Below are positions 33,392-43,722 of a stretch of 64,000 nucleotides of DNA, in pieces. A model generated the notes under the pieces. The model saw only the letters and a program-made list of their open reading frames with translations, had not been told where the DNA came from and did not search any database. The DNA lies in assembly GCF_002079055.1 (NCBI RefSeq), contig NC_047492.1, forward strand, positions 1 through 64,000, written 5' to 3'. The position numbers and the translations under genes are program-made. The DNA comes from Saccharomyces paradoxus. Taxonomy: Eukaryota; Ascomycota; Saccharomycetes; Saccharomycetales; Saccharomycetaceae. The first letter of the stretch is position 1. Each line of letters begins with the position of its first letter.

Positions 33392-35101
33392 ATGACTTCT
33401 GTTGGAGCGAACTCACTGAACGAATGTACCTCTGTCGAGGCTATAGAAGGTAGCCGTTTGGCTGCTGATAATTCTTCCCATCTGTCAGCACCAACTGTGG
33501 AGGAGGACAAAGATTTTCCTAATAGTAATGAAGAAGAAGCAGAGGAGGTTGTCATCCCAGAGAAGCCTGCTTCAGCCTATGTCACTGTCTCTATTATGTG
33601 TTTGTGTATGGCATTTGGTGGATTTATGTCTGGTTGGGATACTGGTACGATTTCTGGGTTTGTCAATCAGACTGATTTCTTAAGAAGATTTGGTAGTTAT
33701 AGTCATTCCAAAAATACTTACTACTTGTCTAATGTAAGAACCGGGTTGATTGTGTCCATCTTTAATGTGGGAAGCGCAATCGGCTGTCTTTTCCTGTCTA
33801 AACTGGGTGATATTTACGGTCGTTGCATGGGTTTGATTATAGTTATTATCGTTTATATGGTTGGTATTGTTATTCAGATTGCCTCTGTGGATAAATGGTA
33901 CCAATATTTTATTGGGAGAATTATCGCTGGTATTGGTGCTGGTTCTATCAGTGTCCTTGCTCCAATGCTTATTTCGGAAACCGCTCCAAAGCATATTAGA
34001 GGTACTTTGCTTGCTTGTTGGCAATTGATGGTGACATTTGCCATTTTCTTGGGTTATTGTACTAATTATGGTACTAAGACTTACTCGAATTCTGTTCAAT
34101 GGCGTGTTCCTCTTGGCCTATGTTTTGCATGGGCCATTATCATGATTGGAGGTATGATGTTTGTCCCGGAATCACCTCGGTTTCTGGTACAAGTCAAGAA
34201 GCCTGAACAAGCTAAAGCTTCCTTTGCCAAGTCAAACAAACTTAGTGTTGACGATCCTGCTGTGATTGCCGAGATCGATCTTCTTATTGCTGGTGTTGAG
34301 GCCGAAGAAGCAATGGGAACGGCTTCTTGGAAGGAATTATTTTCGACGAAGGCCAAAGTCTTTCAACGTTTGTCAATGACAGTCATGATTAACTCTTTGC
34401 AACAACTTACTGGTGACAACTATTTCTTCTACTATGGTACTACTATCTTCAAATCTGTTGGTATGACGGACTCTTTTGAGACTTCTATTGTCTTGGGTAT
34501 TGTGAATTTTGCTTCATGTTTCTTTTCACTTTATTCTGTTGATAAGTTAGGACGTCGTAAATGTCTTTTGCTTGGTGCTGCTACTATGACGGCATGTATG
34601 GTTATTTATGCTTCTGTTGGTGTTACAAGATTATATCCCAATGGTAAGGATCAGCCATCATCCAAAGGTGCTGGCAACTGTATGATTGTCTTCACTTGTT
34701 TCTACATTTTCTGCTTTTCCTGCACTTGGGGTCCGGTTTGTTATGTGATTATCTCTGAAACATTTCCATTAAGAGTGAGATCCAAGTGTATGTCTGTTGC
34801 AACGGCGGCCAACCTGCTATGGGGTTTCTTGATTGGGTTTTTTACGCCTTTCATTACTTCAGCAATTAATTTCTACTATGGTTATGTTTTCATGGGCTGC
34901 TTAGCATTTTCGTATTTTTATGTTTTCTTCTTTGTTCCAGAAACAAAGGGACTTTCTTTAGAAGAAGTTGACGAGATGTGGATGGACGGAGTTTTACCTT
35001 GGAAATCTACATCCTGGATCCCAGCTTCTAGAAGAAATGCCGATTACGATAACGAGAAATTACAACATGACGAGAAACCTTTGTATAAGAGAATGTTTTA
35101 A
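33392..35101 (+). CDS. HXT8: Hexose transporter Hxt8-like
   Basis: The 569-residue sugar porter (MFS, 12 spans) has the same length as S. cerevisiae Hxt8 and nearly the same sequence through the core. Only the first about 30 residues differ strongly. Sugar-porter signatures are present: [37 protein letters not shown] and [16 protein letters not shown]. It should act in the plasma membrane. The neighbour on the left is an IMA5 pseudogene, reproducing the chromosome X-L order IMA5-HXT8. The gene expected next on X-L (YJL213W) is not on the right; a delta LTR and a siderophore transporter are. Confidence 0.93.
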   Translation: MTSVGANSLNECTSVEAIEGSRLAADNSSHLSAPTVEEDKDFPNSNEEEAEEVVIPEKPASAYVTVSIMCLCMAFGGFMSGWDTGTISGFVNQTDFLRRFGSYSHSKNTYYLSNVRTGLIVSIFNVGSAIGCLFLSKLGDIYGRCMGLIIVIIVYMVGIVIQIASVDKWYQYFIGRIIAGIGAGSISVLAPMLISETAPKHIRGTLLACWQLMVTFAIFLGYCTNYGTKTYSNSVQWRVPLGLCFAWAIIMIGGMMFVPESPRFLVQVKKPEQAKASFAKSNKLSVDDPAVIAEIDLLIAGVEAEEAMGTASWKELFSTKAKVFQRLSMTVMINSLQQLTGDNYFFYYGTTIFKSVGMTDSFETSIVLGIVNFASCFFSLYSVDKLGRRKCLLLGAATMTACMVIYASVGVTRLYPNGKDQPSSKGAGNCMIVFTCFYIFCFSCTWGPVCYVIISETFPLRVRSKCMSVATAANLLWGFLIGFFTPFITSAINFYYGYVFMGCLAFSYFYVFFFVPETKGLSLEEVDEMWMDGVLPWKSTSWIPASRRNADYDNEKLQHDEKPLYKRMF

Positions 35102-35391
35102 ACTAACAATAACATCAGCAAATGATTTTATGGTTTATAGATACACATATGCGCGTTGTGCATCATAGAATTTTACAGTATATATGGCATTACTTGATGC
35201 GCTACTGTAAAAAAAAGAAAAGTTTAACAGGTTCATGGATAATCATTGCCCTATATTGGGGAGCTAGATATTTTCTCACACTTCCATTAATTAGACAAGT
35301 GTGTTGGATGTACTGAAAAAAAGAAAATAGATACAAGATTGTTAATTGGTTAAAAATCCAGCGTCAAAACAGCAAAGGCTAAAGGATATCC
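35102..35391. other. HXT8 3' flank
   Basis: 290 bp of AT-rich 3' sequence leading into the delta LTR. No gene seen. Confidence 0.4.
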
Positions 35392-35735
35392 TGAGGAATC
35401 AGGATCATTGATCATTATACCTCACTATCAATATAAAGTTTTTTTGTTTCATTACTTGTATATTCTCATATACGGGGCTAGAATATGACATAAATTATGA
35501 GAAGCAGTGATCAAAGTTAGTGGAAGCTGAAGCCCAAATGTTGATAATGTAATAAGATAATGAAAGACAACGTATAATCAAAAGAAGAGATAAGTATATT
35601 ATTTATAACTAGTGATTCCATATTGTGATTCGTGTATCCTCGAGGAGAACTTCTGTTGATTTCTGTATACATAGTAATACTGCTTTTATCAACAATGGAA
35701 TCCTGATATTGACTCAAATTTCCCCAATACCCCAA
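35392..35735 (+). mobile_element. Solo Ty1/Ty2-type delta LTR (fossil)
   Basis: The segment aligns from memory with Ty1/Ty2 delta LTRs. Diagnostic blocks are CATATACGG, GACATAAATTATGAGAAGC, AGTTAGTGGAAGCTGAAG, TTGATAATGTAATA, the near-terminal TATCCTCGAGGAGAACTTCT and ATCAACAATGGAATCC. Length (about 340 bp) fits a full LTR; the left edge is diverged and approximate. No Ty coding sequence and no tRNA gene adjoin it. It is an old solo LTR at the junction of the HXT8 block and the siderophore-transporter block. Confidence 0.85.
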
Positions 35736-36001
35736 CCAGTCAGTTAGTTCGTGGGCTTGTGAGGCATTTTTATATACGACTAGTAATATATTACGATTAC
35801 TTCATACTTTAATATTGGCTTTATTAGTTCTTAGCAATCAATAGTATTGATATTGATAACTAGATGTCTGTATTTACATGAAATATAAATTTCAGGCAAC
35901 TCTTTCGATAATAGATAAAGTGGGAACGTACACAAATTGAGATAATTAAAATGTTTTACAATTTTTACTTAATGTTGTATCCATAATATATGAAGAATTA
36001 T

Positions 36002-37912
36002 TTATTTCCAGAAATCAAAAGCTCTATTTAGTAAAGTCTTTTTGGATCCATTGGCATTGTGATGGTAGTCTTCCTTCTGTTCACCTTCCACACAGTTTTG
36101 TTGGTCACCCAGATAGTAATTAGTTTGGAATAGTGCAACAACAAACATGATGGAACTGACACCAAGACCCATACAGAACAGGGTATAATTAACTTCTTGA
36201 TATGCACTAATGGCACCTTCCCTGTTTGCCGAGCCCCATGGCTCTTCCCATATAGAAGTAAGAGATTCAAAAAATGCAACTGCCTTATCTTTATCTGGGA
36301 CGTACTTAAGCAAGGCACCAGGTAGCTTATCAGTCCAGACAGCAGAAGTAATCGCTGTACCAACGGCTGCACCAATAGAACTGTAAAGAGACAAAACGGA
36401 AATGGTTGCAGCCATATCCTGATGAGGAACAGCAGCCTGAGCTGCAACCTGAGTGCCCATAACATTAGCGGCATCACCAAAGTTAGTGATAACCAAAGCA
36501 GCTACGACAAGGCCAATGCCAGGACTACCGTCCTTTTTAGAGCATGCCACGTAAAGACCCATGCCTATTAATTTAATAGCAATGCCAACGACTTGAAATA
36601 TCTTATAGCGGTGGAACCCTCTGAATAGAGCACCCCAAACAACCCCAAAGAAACATAACCCCATAGTTGTGGTATTTGAAAGGTAAACCCAGTCCCTATA
36701 AGACAAATTTAAGACGACAAAGGTATAAGAGGTAAAGAATAAAAGAGAGAAATATCCAGCCATCTGGTAGATGAAATCAATGATGACACAACAAATAAAG
36801 GTTCTATTCATCAAGACTCTCTTTGGGAGTAAGGGGAATGGTGCGAAGAAAACTTCGAATACGACGTACGATACAAGGAAGATACCACCAACTACTTCCA
36901 TGGCAATCATACTTGGATTGTTCCAGCCGCCTTCAGCATAGGAGTATAAGGAACATGGAAGAAGAATTAAAGAAAAAGCGAAACCAAGCAAAATTAAACC
37001 AAACGCGTCAATCTCTATCAACGAGGCTTTGAGGAGCTCCCAATACCCCTTGAACCCACTAATATGTGATTCCGTAACTTCCACCTTCTTCTTAGCAAGT
37101 GGATCGGAACCGACGGGTATATCTCCTGTTTTGTTAGCCTGGTGTTCCAAATATGACATAACGAGGATAGCTGGTGTTAAAGCAACCGGAGTGATGATAG
37201 CAAACATACCGTACCCCCATCTCCAGTTACTGTTGATGATATCTTCGACAATGTAACCAGAAATCCAGGTGGTAACCAGGTAAGGAACAGATAAAAGAGA
37301 GGTGAAAAAAGATCTCCATTTCAATGTGGTAGTATCAGCAATAATGACCATGTTCATCAAACTGATACCCGACTGTCCAATGGCAATAAAAACAGAACCA
37401 ATCACATATGCAGCAATGGTTGGGGAACAGGCAGTGATAACAAAGCCTATGACATACAGCAGTAATACCACAAAGTAAGTAACAGGCCTGGAACTTAAAT
37501 CCGAAATTTTGGCAATGAAAGGCTTACAAACAGCACCGATGACAGAATTGGCAATAGTTAATGTAGACAGCATAGAGTGCCTGTTGAACGAGGAAGTGGC
37601 ATAAGGTTGATAATTATATGTGGTTGTAGCATCTAAAGCAGCAACCCATGAAGTTAACAAAATCGAAAGGCCAAGAATCCATGTGACTTTGGTGCTCATT
37701 TTTTCTCTGACAACTTCGATCCTTGTGACACCTCTAGTCTTGATGATTTTTTCCCCATTACAAGACGACGTAGACGATGAAACTTGCTGAAGACCGCCAT
37801 TAATGGAAACTAAGTCTTTTTCAGCAGCATCATTTCTTGCGTTACCACGCGACTTCTCGTCAGCATTAAGCTGCCCACTTGTGCTGTCTGTTATAGAAAC
37901 TACGCCGGACAT
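36002..37912 (-). CDS. ARN/SIT-family siderophore-iron transporter, distinct from Arn1-4
   Basis: This 636-residue 14-span major-facilitator protein belongs to the fungal siderophore:H+ symporter family (Arn1, Arn2, Sit1, Enb1; Gex glutathione exchangers). Family hallmarks include YATSSFNRHSMLSTL after span 1, DLSSRPVTYFVVLLLYVIG, WISGYI, NWRWGYGMFA and GAAVGTAITSAVWTDKLPGALL. The sequence is clearly different from each yeast Arn and Gex protein I can recall, so it is a fifth family member rather than an orthologue; the closest match may lie outside Saccharomyces. TATA-like sequence at 38013-38022 and two TGCACC cores further upstream suggest Aft1/2 iron control. Substrate unknown; intact. 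Confidence 0.88.
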   Translation of the reverse strand: MSGVVSITDSTSGQLNADEKSRGNARNDAAEKDLVSINGGLQQVSSSTSSCNGEKIIKTRGVTRIEVVREKMSTKVTWILGLSILLTSWVAALDATTTYNYQPYATSSFNRHSMLSTLTIANSVIGAVCKPFIAKISDLSSRPVTYFVVLLLYVIGFVITACSPTIAAYVIGSVFIAIGQSGISLMNMVIIADTTTLKWRSFFTSLLSVPYLVTTWISGYIVEDIINSNWRWGYGMFAIITPVALTPAILVMSYLEHQANKTGDIPVGSDPLAKKKVEVTESHISGFKGYWELLKASLIEIDAFGLILLGFAFSLILLPCSLYSYAEGGWNNPSMIAMEVVGGIFLVSYVVFEVFFAPFPLLPKRVLMNRTFICCVIIDFIYQMAGYFSLLFFTSYTFVVLNLSYRDWVYLSNTTTMGLCFFGVVWGALFRGFHRYKIFQVVGIAIKLIGMGLYVACSKKDGSPGIGLVVAALVITNFGDAANVMGTQVAAQAAVPHQDMAATISVLSLYSSIGAAVGTAITSAVWTDKLPGALLKYVPDKDKAVAFFESLTSIWEEPWGSANREGAISAYQEVNYTLFCMGLGVSSIMFVVALFQTNYYLGDQQNCVEGEQKEDYHHNANGSKKTLLNRAFDFWK

Positions 37913-38143
37913 TTGGAGATATCGAACAAGTTCAAAGAGGGACAGGATAACATCGTACTTTAACCGAACACAATACTATTCGAAAAATGTTATTGCCGAT
38001 GCCATTGCTCTCCATTATATATAAACAATAGCTGTCAAACATCTGAAACTTTATCCAGCTCCGAAATTTAAAATCGGAAAATTGCTTATTTTAGATTTTC
38101 TGTCTAAACTACTAACAATTTGTGCAGCTGAGAACATATACAA

Positions 38144-38300
38144 TGCACCTGCTTTTCATTTCTTTTTGCGTTCTTTGCTTGCGCGCGTACGGCTGCGTTG
38201 GGTAAAGGCTAAAAACTTTATTAGAGCGATGTGAAATAGGTCGTCATAATTCTGGTCAGTGAACAAAATATGTTGAGAGTCATTGTACAACTAATGCACC
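38144..38300. promoter_or_regulatory. Two TGCACC elements, candidate Aft1/Aft2 sites
   Basis: TGCACC at 38144-38149 and 38295-38300, both in the context AATGCACCTG, lie about 235 and 385 bp before the siderophore-transporter start. TGCACC is the core of the Aft1/Aft2 iron-responsive element. The preferred following C is a T here, so these are partial matches. Confidence 0.45.
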
Positions 38301-38865
38301 TGTAAAATACGTCATGCTTTTTCATGATGACGCAGTCTAGTAAACTATAATGAAGCCACACAATTTACTGTATTTTTCATTAGTAAGTCGCTTTCGCAGT
38401 CATTATTACTGCCAGTTTCTCAGTGTCTCATTACCTCTCTTGGGATTGGGTGACACCTGATAAAATGAATGAAATCTTTTGACCTAAGCAGTCGCGGAGA
38501 TATAGCGATATCTGTTGCCTGACGCATGACTTGCCATTGTAATAGTGTGGGAAGAGTGGGGCCAATAAAATTAGAATTTTTTTTCAATAAGAAAGATACC
38601 GGAGAGAAGGCTTTGAAGAACATAAATTAGGCTGTTCGATATATTTCTTTATTCGTACATTTTGTACAGCGCAGAAATCCCGTTTAATCTTCCTTCTCAT
38701 ATGAAGCTACAAAAAAAAAGTCATTTCGTTAGTTGCGTATTGTAATAATAATGATGATTATCGCTATACTTCGGATTCGCTTTTTCGATGTGGCACAAAT
38801 AGACAGTTCTTATTGATAATAAACTCGAAGGTTTCTTATTAAGGGCTCTAAATGACTAGCCTCAA

Positions 38866-39219
38866 TCAATATATATCAATACCTGGAGAAAAGTGAGGAA
38901 ATAGTTCTCGAGCGAAAGGAGGCTCCAAAAGTGTAATCAAAAATACCTTTTTTCCATTAAAATCGAGTCTTTTAACATTAATAAAGTCTGCTTCGAAACT
39001 AGCTTTGCTAAAAGGCTTCATTTCATAAATGGTAGGAGAGACATTCAGCTTTTCAAGCATTTCGAATAGTTTGCTATGTACTTATCAATATATCTGCCCG
39101 CGCTTTCGATTATCGTTGTGTAAGAATTTCCAGACACAATTCGGCTCGAAGGGGTTGCAGACTTGATCAATAGTATTTTTTGACTCTTTTTCAATGATCA
39201 CAACCATCTTCTGTGACAT
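38866..39219 (-). pseudogene. Possible small decayed coding sequence
   Basis: From an ATG at 39219 the minus frame runs about 117 codons and is interrupted only by two adjacent stops (TGA TAA) after codon 44. It contains VVIIEKESKNTIDQVCNPFE before and KVFLITLLEPPFARELFPHF after the stops. I do not recognise it. It may be a pseudogene or chance. Confidence 0.22.
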
Positions 39220-41293
39220 AACGTTAAAGGATAGGATGGCAAAACTCAATAACCAACATCAAGCACAAGGGACAGTTAGAGCAAAAAGCAAATGCGTGCT
39301 GCGTATTTATTATCATAGGGCTTATGGGGCTTACCTCTGTTAGCTGTAAAGAAAAGCGTTGCTATGCATCTCCGTCCTTGGTGTTAGGATATTTTTAACG
39401 GTGTGGCGCTACCTATTGTGTGGCTACTACATGGTCTCAACGTAGTACCGATGACTCTCTGCTGGGAAAATCCTTCTCAACTAACCAAACAAAGAGGATC
39501 AACGTATTAGTTCGCACACTTAATGTCGATGGTAAATGCACATACGCCGGAAATTGTTATGGCAAAGTAAGATATCCGTCGATTGCTAGCGTAACATTTA
39601 AATAATTATGTTGTAGGCACCATAATGTGAATGTTAGCGAATAGTTTTTTTAGTATGGCATTTTTGGCATTTACTGTGTTCCTACTGAGGATTAGAACGG
39701 AACAACTATACCGGAAATGACCAAAATTTGCGGCAGGCATGTGGAGCCGAATGCTATGTAGTTTAGCGCCATATTTTTTGAGAATATCGGGGGATTATGG
39801 AATGGAACAGATCAGTTTTGGGTAATCCTTAATGCTTCCAATTAGAAAAATTCGTAGTTGTCCCTTTCTAACTTATGATAGGAAATTCATTTATAAAAAT
39901 AAGAAAAGAGCTTCTACAACCTTTAGAGTATATCAATCTGATGAACTAAAAACTGTCCCTGATTTTCCTCGACACCTTATAAACTTAGAATACTCATGAC
40001 CGAAAATAAACACGAATTGCACTGGTTTTATTCATGGAACTCAGTGTAGCCAACCGCTGCCTCATTAGCTATGAAATTTACTCTTTCCTGCAATCTAGTG
40101 CACCGATCGTCGCAACCTTCCTGCGATTGAGACTAAAACCAACACCATTTAAATTTAAACGCAGTCAATGACCTAAACAACACCACAACATTACTGTACT
40201 CCGGAGGTTTTCATGGTTGAAATTCAGAAGGCTATTCTCAAGACCATGTTAGGAATATAAGCAAGCCTTCGATGTATTTCTTATTGCATTCCGGCCGTTC
40301 AAGTGCCACCGAATTATATTGCCTTAATTGAAGCGCTATCATGAGGTATACGATACATTTCATTAAATTGAGTATTCTTAAAAAAATCCTTCAAGGACCT
40401 GATTAATTGTGCCTTCATTCTAGCTGTTCAAATCGTTGAAATAGTGACAGTATATTTAGTGTTATACGTTATGAAAATTGTCGGTCATGCGCAGTAAGTA
40501 GCGAGCGTAATCAGTGTCTTAAACGGATAGGCAATAGCACATTTTCCTTCTTCATTTGAGCTTTGAGCGAAAACCGTAGTCAACAGCGGTAAAGTGGAAG
40601 AACTGTTGGCATAAGCAAAAGTGACTTCTTTTCTCCATTTCTTTTTACAATAACATCAGGCAGGGAATAATCGGATCACATTGGTGCAAGAGCTGCTTGA
40701 AACGGGCACTTGTGCTTATTGCTTCAGCAGTTTTTCAATTTGAACCTCAACGTTTTTATTAGAAATTGATTATTCATGGTTACTGTTATTATAAAAATTG
40801 GCTCACTCGTTGGTTAACATTACAAACAAAAGGGTGTTAAAACACGCTGTTATTCCATTCGTTTAACGAAAACGGTATGCAGGCAAGAAGCTCCATCGGT
40901 CTTTTAGGTGTTCTTTATCTCCAGTTTTTTGCTATTATCTATTCTCGCGCCTTTTACTCTAGACTAAAGTGCACGCATTCGTTTCGTCGTTAAACCTTTC
41001 TATTATTGAATTGCAATCGAGCGACATTACGTTTCCGAAAAAGGTTGCAAATATAACTGCTTCAAGTATCCTTAGTATTTCATAAACAGGTGCTAGCAAG
41101 CTGGAATGATGTGCAAAAGTAACTGATGAAATGTTAATGAGTAATTACCAAAATTGCTTCAAGCGCCAAATCTCGCATCGCTTCCCTTCTTTTTCTCCTG
41201 TTGTGTTGTATCAACAGCCCTATGCTTGGGTAAGTTATGAGTTTAATTCACTTACCAAGTCACATACCCACGCAGATACACGGACACACAGAC

Positions 41294-41294
<1 letters not shown>

Positions 41295-41327
<33 letters not shown>
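41295..41327. repeat. (TA)n microsatellite
   Basis: About 16 uninterrupted TA dinucleotides. It lies about 150 bp downstream of the Zn2Cys6 gene's stop codon. Confidence 0.95.
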
Positions 41328-41331
<4 letters not shown>

Positions 41332-41474
41332 CCGTGGAGTCTAAGCTTTTTTTAATTTAAAAACTAAAGTTTGGTATATTCCAAGCACAAGTAATTCAAT
41401 CATTCAACACTTCATACCAGTGCATAAAAACTCGAATTTCAAATGACGTATGCTACATTGAGATTTCTTGGCCA

Positions 41475-43145
41475 TTAAAGCGGCGGTTCTGAGGGATAAA
41501 AATGAGTAATACCATCAGAAAAGCAAGAAGTAATCCAGTCTGCTATATCCCCCATTATTATCGGAGATGAATTGTCACTTTTCTCACTTGGTATGCCACT
41601 GCATACAGCAGGTGTTGAAAGCTGGTCCTCCGCTGATGTTTCGGTTGGCATTCGCTTCTTAGCTGCAGATTTTCTTTGATTCAGTAAAGATCGAAAAGAG
41701 GCAAACAAGTCCGTCATAAAGCTACAAAATTTTACCTTTCCTGTTATCAGATCGTAATCGTCCATTAAAATAGAAGTAACGTCTAATGAAGGCAAAAACA
41801 AGGCAGCTCGTCCCAGATCTTTGGGAAGAAAAGTGGAATTAGCACCATCTGTAGCTTCGTCGAAGTTTTTAAATAGCTCATTGGAAGTGTAGAGGAACTG
41901 CAAGAGAAATCCTTGGAAAACGCTACAATATGCGGGGAAGAAATGAGGTCGTAACGGAAACTTTCTATTTTCACTAGTTAGATTGCTTGCGTTCAACAGT
42001 TCGAAAAGTCCACAAAGACAACCAGCCAATGAACTACAATTTTCATCCAGTTGTGCTTTTATTGACCTATGTTTCGTAAAAAAAGGAAAGAGGAGTTTTA
42101 TCCGGCTCGCAGCCAAAATACAAATTTTCAAATATCCGACTAACAGAATGACTGAATTATCACTTCTTTCGCTAGAACACATGTTTTTCTTCGTTCTTTC
42201 TATAACGTCATCAATTTTCAAATCTAACGATATTGCTTTTTCAACGCAAGTCTCCGACTTTAAGTTGAGCAGCATGTCATTGCCCTCTCTTAATAAGATT
42301 GCAATTTCACCCCATCCGTCGCATTGGTGGCTAACCAACTTCGAATTCACACAGCTTATTGAAGTAGGACGACCCAATACAGAGCATAAAAGTGAATCTT
42401 GTAGCACTAACATTGACCATACCTTCGATGAAATAGTATGTAATCCAAGTGCATAACCAATTGATGCAGCTAGAAAGATGCATTTCCAAGCAGTTTCTAT
42501 CTTGAAGTTGTAGTGATAGTATTCAGAAAGTAGGATTAGTGACGAGACTTTTTCCGAACAGTCAGAGCAATCGTTGAGAAGAACATCTAATTCAGTTACA
42601 ACCTCCCGCACATCAGGCGGGATATCATAAAATCGCTCCGAGACAATAATCACGGCGTATGACAGCAATAATGTTTGGTAGTCGGCACCATGTTTGGAGA
42701 GTATCTTTTGCTCCAACGAATTCAAGTCTACAGTTTCATCGAAGAAAGAGCATGAAATACTGCTGCGTACTGATTGAATTGCAGCGAGTATCAACTCCGG
42801 GTTTCCAATGTATTTTTTGAACACAGGAGAAGAGCTGAATCGTTTCACTTGGTTTGCTGCGTTCTCACCCTCAAGTTCAAAATCAACATTGCTGAAGGGC
42901 ATACCGACCTCAAAAAGTGATCTGTTAACGGAGCTGAAGCCATAGAATCTTGCGTTGACATCCCTGCGCTTCCTCGTTAGTTTCGTACTGGTTTTTCGAA
43001 AGGTTCGAGGATACGTGCACTCGCAGCTTCTCTTTATGCAGTTTTGACACTTTGGAAACTGTCTTCCACACTTGATTTTTCTTTGTCGGCATGTTTTACA
43101 GGAGATAATGGATAGACCCTGAAAGTCCACATTTGCTTGTGACAT
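41475..43145 (-). CDS. Zn2Cys6 transcription factor, divergent partner of MFS exporter
   Basis: The 556-residue protein has a complete binuclear zinc cluster: C16-x2-C19-x6-C26-x6-C33-x2-C36-x6-C43, with the basic CRQRKIKC face that contacts CGG. The rest looks like a diverged fungal transcription-factor domain (for example TAWKCIFLAASIGYALGLHT, typical of the conserved middle motif). I cannot match it to a named S. cerevisiae factor. It is divergent from a DHA2-type transporter across 577 bp, a layout common for local regulator/efflux pairs. A CGG-N2-CCG element lies 103-110 bp before its start, possible autoregulation. Function inferred from context only. Confidence 0.88.
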   Translation of the reverse strand: MSQANVDFQGLSIISCKTCRQRKIKCGRQFPKCQNCIKRSCECTYPRTFRKTSTKLTRKRRDVNARFYGFSSVNRSLFEVGMPFSNVDFELEGENAANQVKRFSSSPVFKKYIGNPELILAAIQSVRSSISCSFFDETVDLNSLEQKILSKHGADYQTLLLSYAVIIVSERFYDIPPDVREVVTELDVLLNDCSDCSEKVSSLILLSEYYHYNFKIETAWKCIFLAASIGYALGLHTISSKVWSMLVLQDSLLCSVLGRPTSISCVNSKLVSHQCDGWGEIAILLREGNDMLLNLKSETCVEKAISLDLKIDDVIERTKKNMCSSERSDNSVILLVGYLKICILAASRIKLLFPFFTKHRSIKAQLDENCSSLAGCLCGLFELLNASNLTSENRKFPLRPHFFPAYCSVFQGFLLQFLYTSNELFKNFDEATDGANSTFLPKDLGRAALFLPSLDVTSILMDDYDLITGKVKFCSFMTDLFASFRSLLNQRKSAAKKRMPTETSAEDQLSTPAVCSGIPSEKSDNSSPIIMGDIADWITSCFSDGITHFYPSEPPL

Positions 43146-43722
43146 TTGTGATATACGTGAAAAATGGATTTTTTTAAATCGGCTATAGGGTAGGGAAACA
43201 ATATTTTAAACGTTATCGATTGATTTTACTTGGCTGAGTAAGAACGTCGGCCCCGAAGACGTGTATAGTATAAGCGCAGTATATTTGTCACAGGTCCCTC
43301 GAATATTTGCTTAGGAATAGCAAACTTCGAGTTTCATATCCAAAAATAATTTAGTAAATCTATTAAAGCTAATAGCTAAGGCTGTAGCTCAAAATCTGTT
43401 TAAACGACAGGGTGACTAAGTCATCAGCTTTTTTTTTTTTTTGCATGGATCTCTACCCTTTGCTCAGCCTGTGCCATGGAAAATAAAATGGTTCTACGCG
43501 ATGTCCGAAGTGAGAAATTTAGAGTCCGAAGTGCGACAACACAATATTTTCGCCCATATTTTCAATGTCCGAATATTCTTTCGGTACTTGGTATAAGAAC
43601 TAAGGATATATGCAATCAAGTCACTATAAATGGGGCTTTCAATTATTATAAAGGAAAGTACTAAAGCCACAATATTGGTGAGATGTCCAGCTAAATTCGG
43701 GAGCTCAGAAAAGCTATAAAAA
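43146..43722. promoter_or_regulatory. Shared promoter with repeated CGG-type half-sites
   Basis: Between the divergent starts, the decamer GTCCGAAGTG occurs at 43503-43512 and 43524-43533 (21 bp apart), and its core GTCCGAA again at 43567-43573 (43 bp further). These spacings are near two and four helical turns. An inverted pair CGG-N2-CCG lies at 43248-43255. CGG-containing repeats on one DNA face fit a Zn2Cys6 operator, presumably for the adjacent factor. Confidence 0.55.

Larger units (their letters stand above)
37913..41474. other. 3.5-kb gap between siderophore transporter and Zn2Cys6 gene
   Basis: The left part is the transporter promoter. A possible decayed reading frame lies at 38866-39219 (annotated separately). 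A (TA)n tract of about 33 bases is at 41295-41327. I find no other gene, RNA gene or LTR. Confidence 0.5.
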
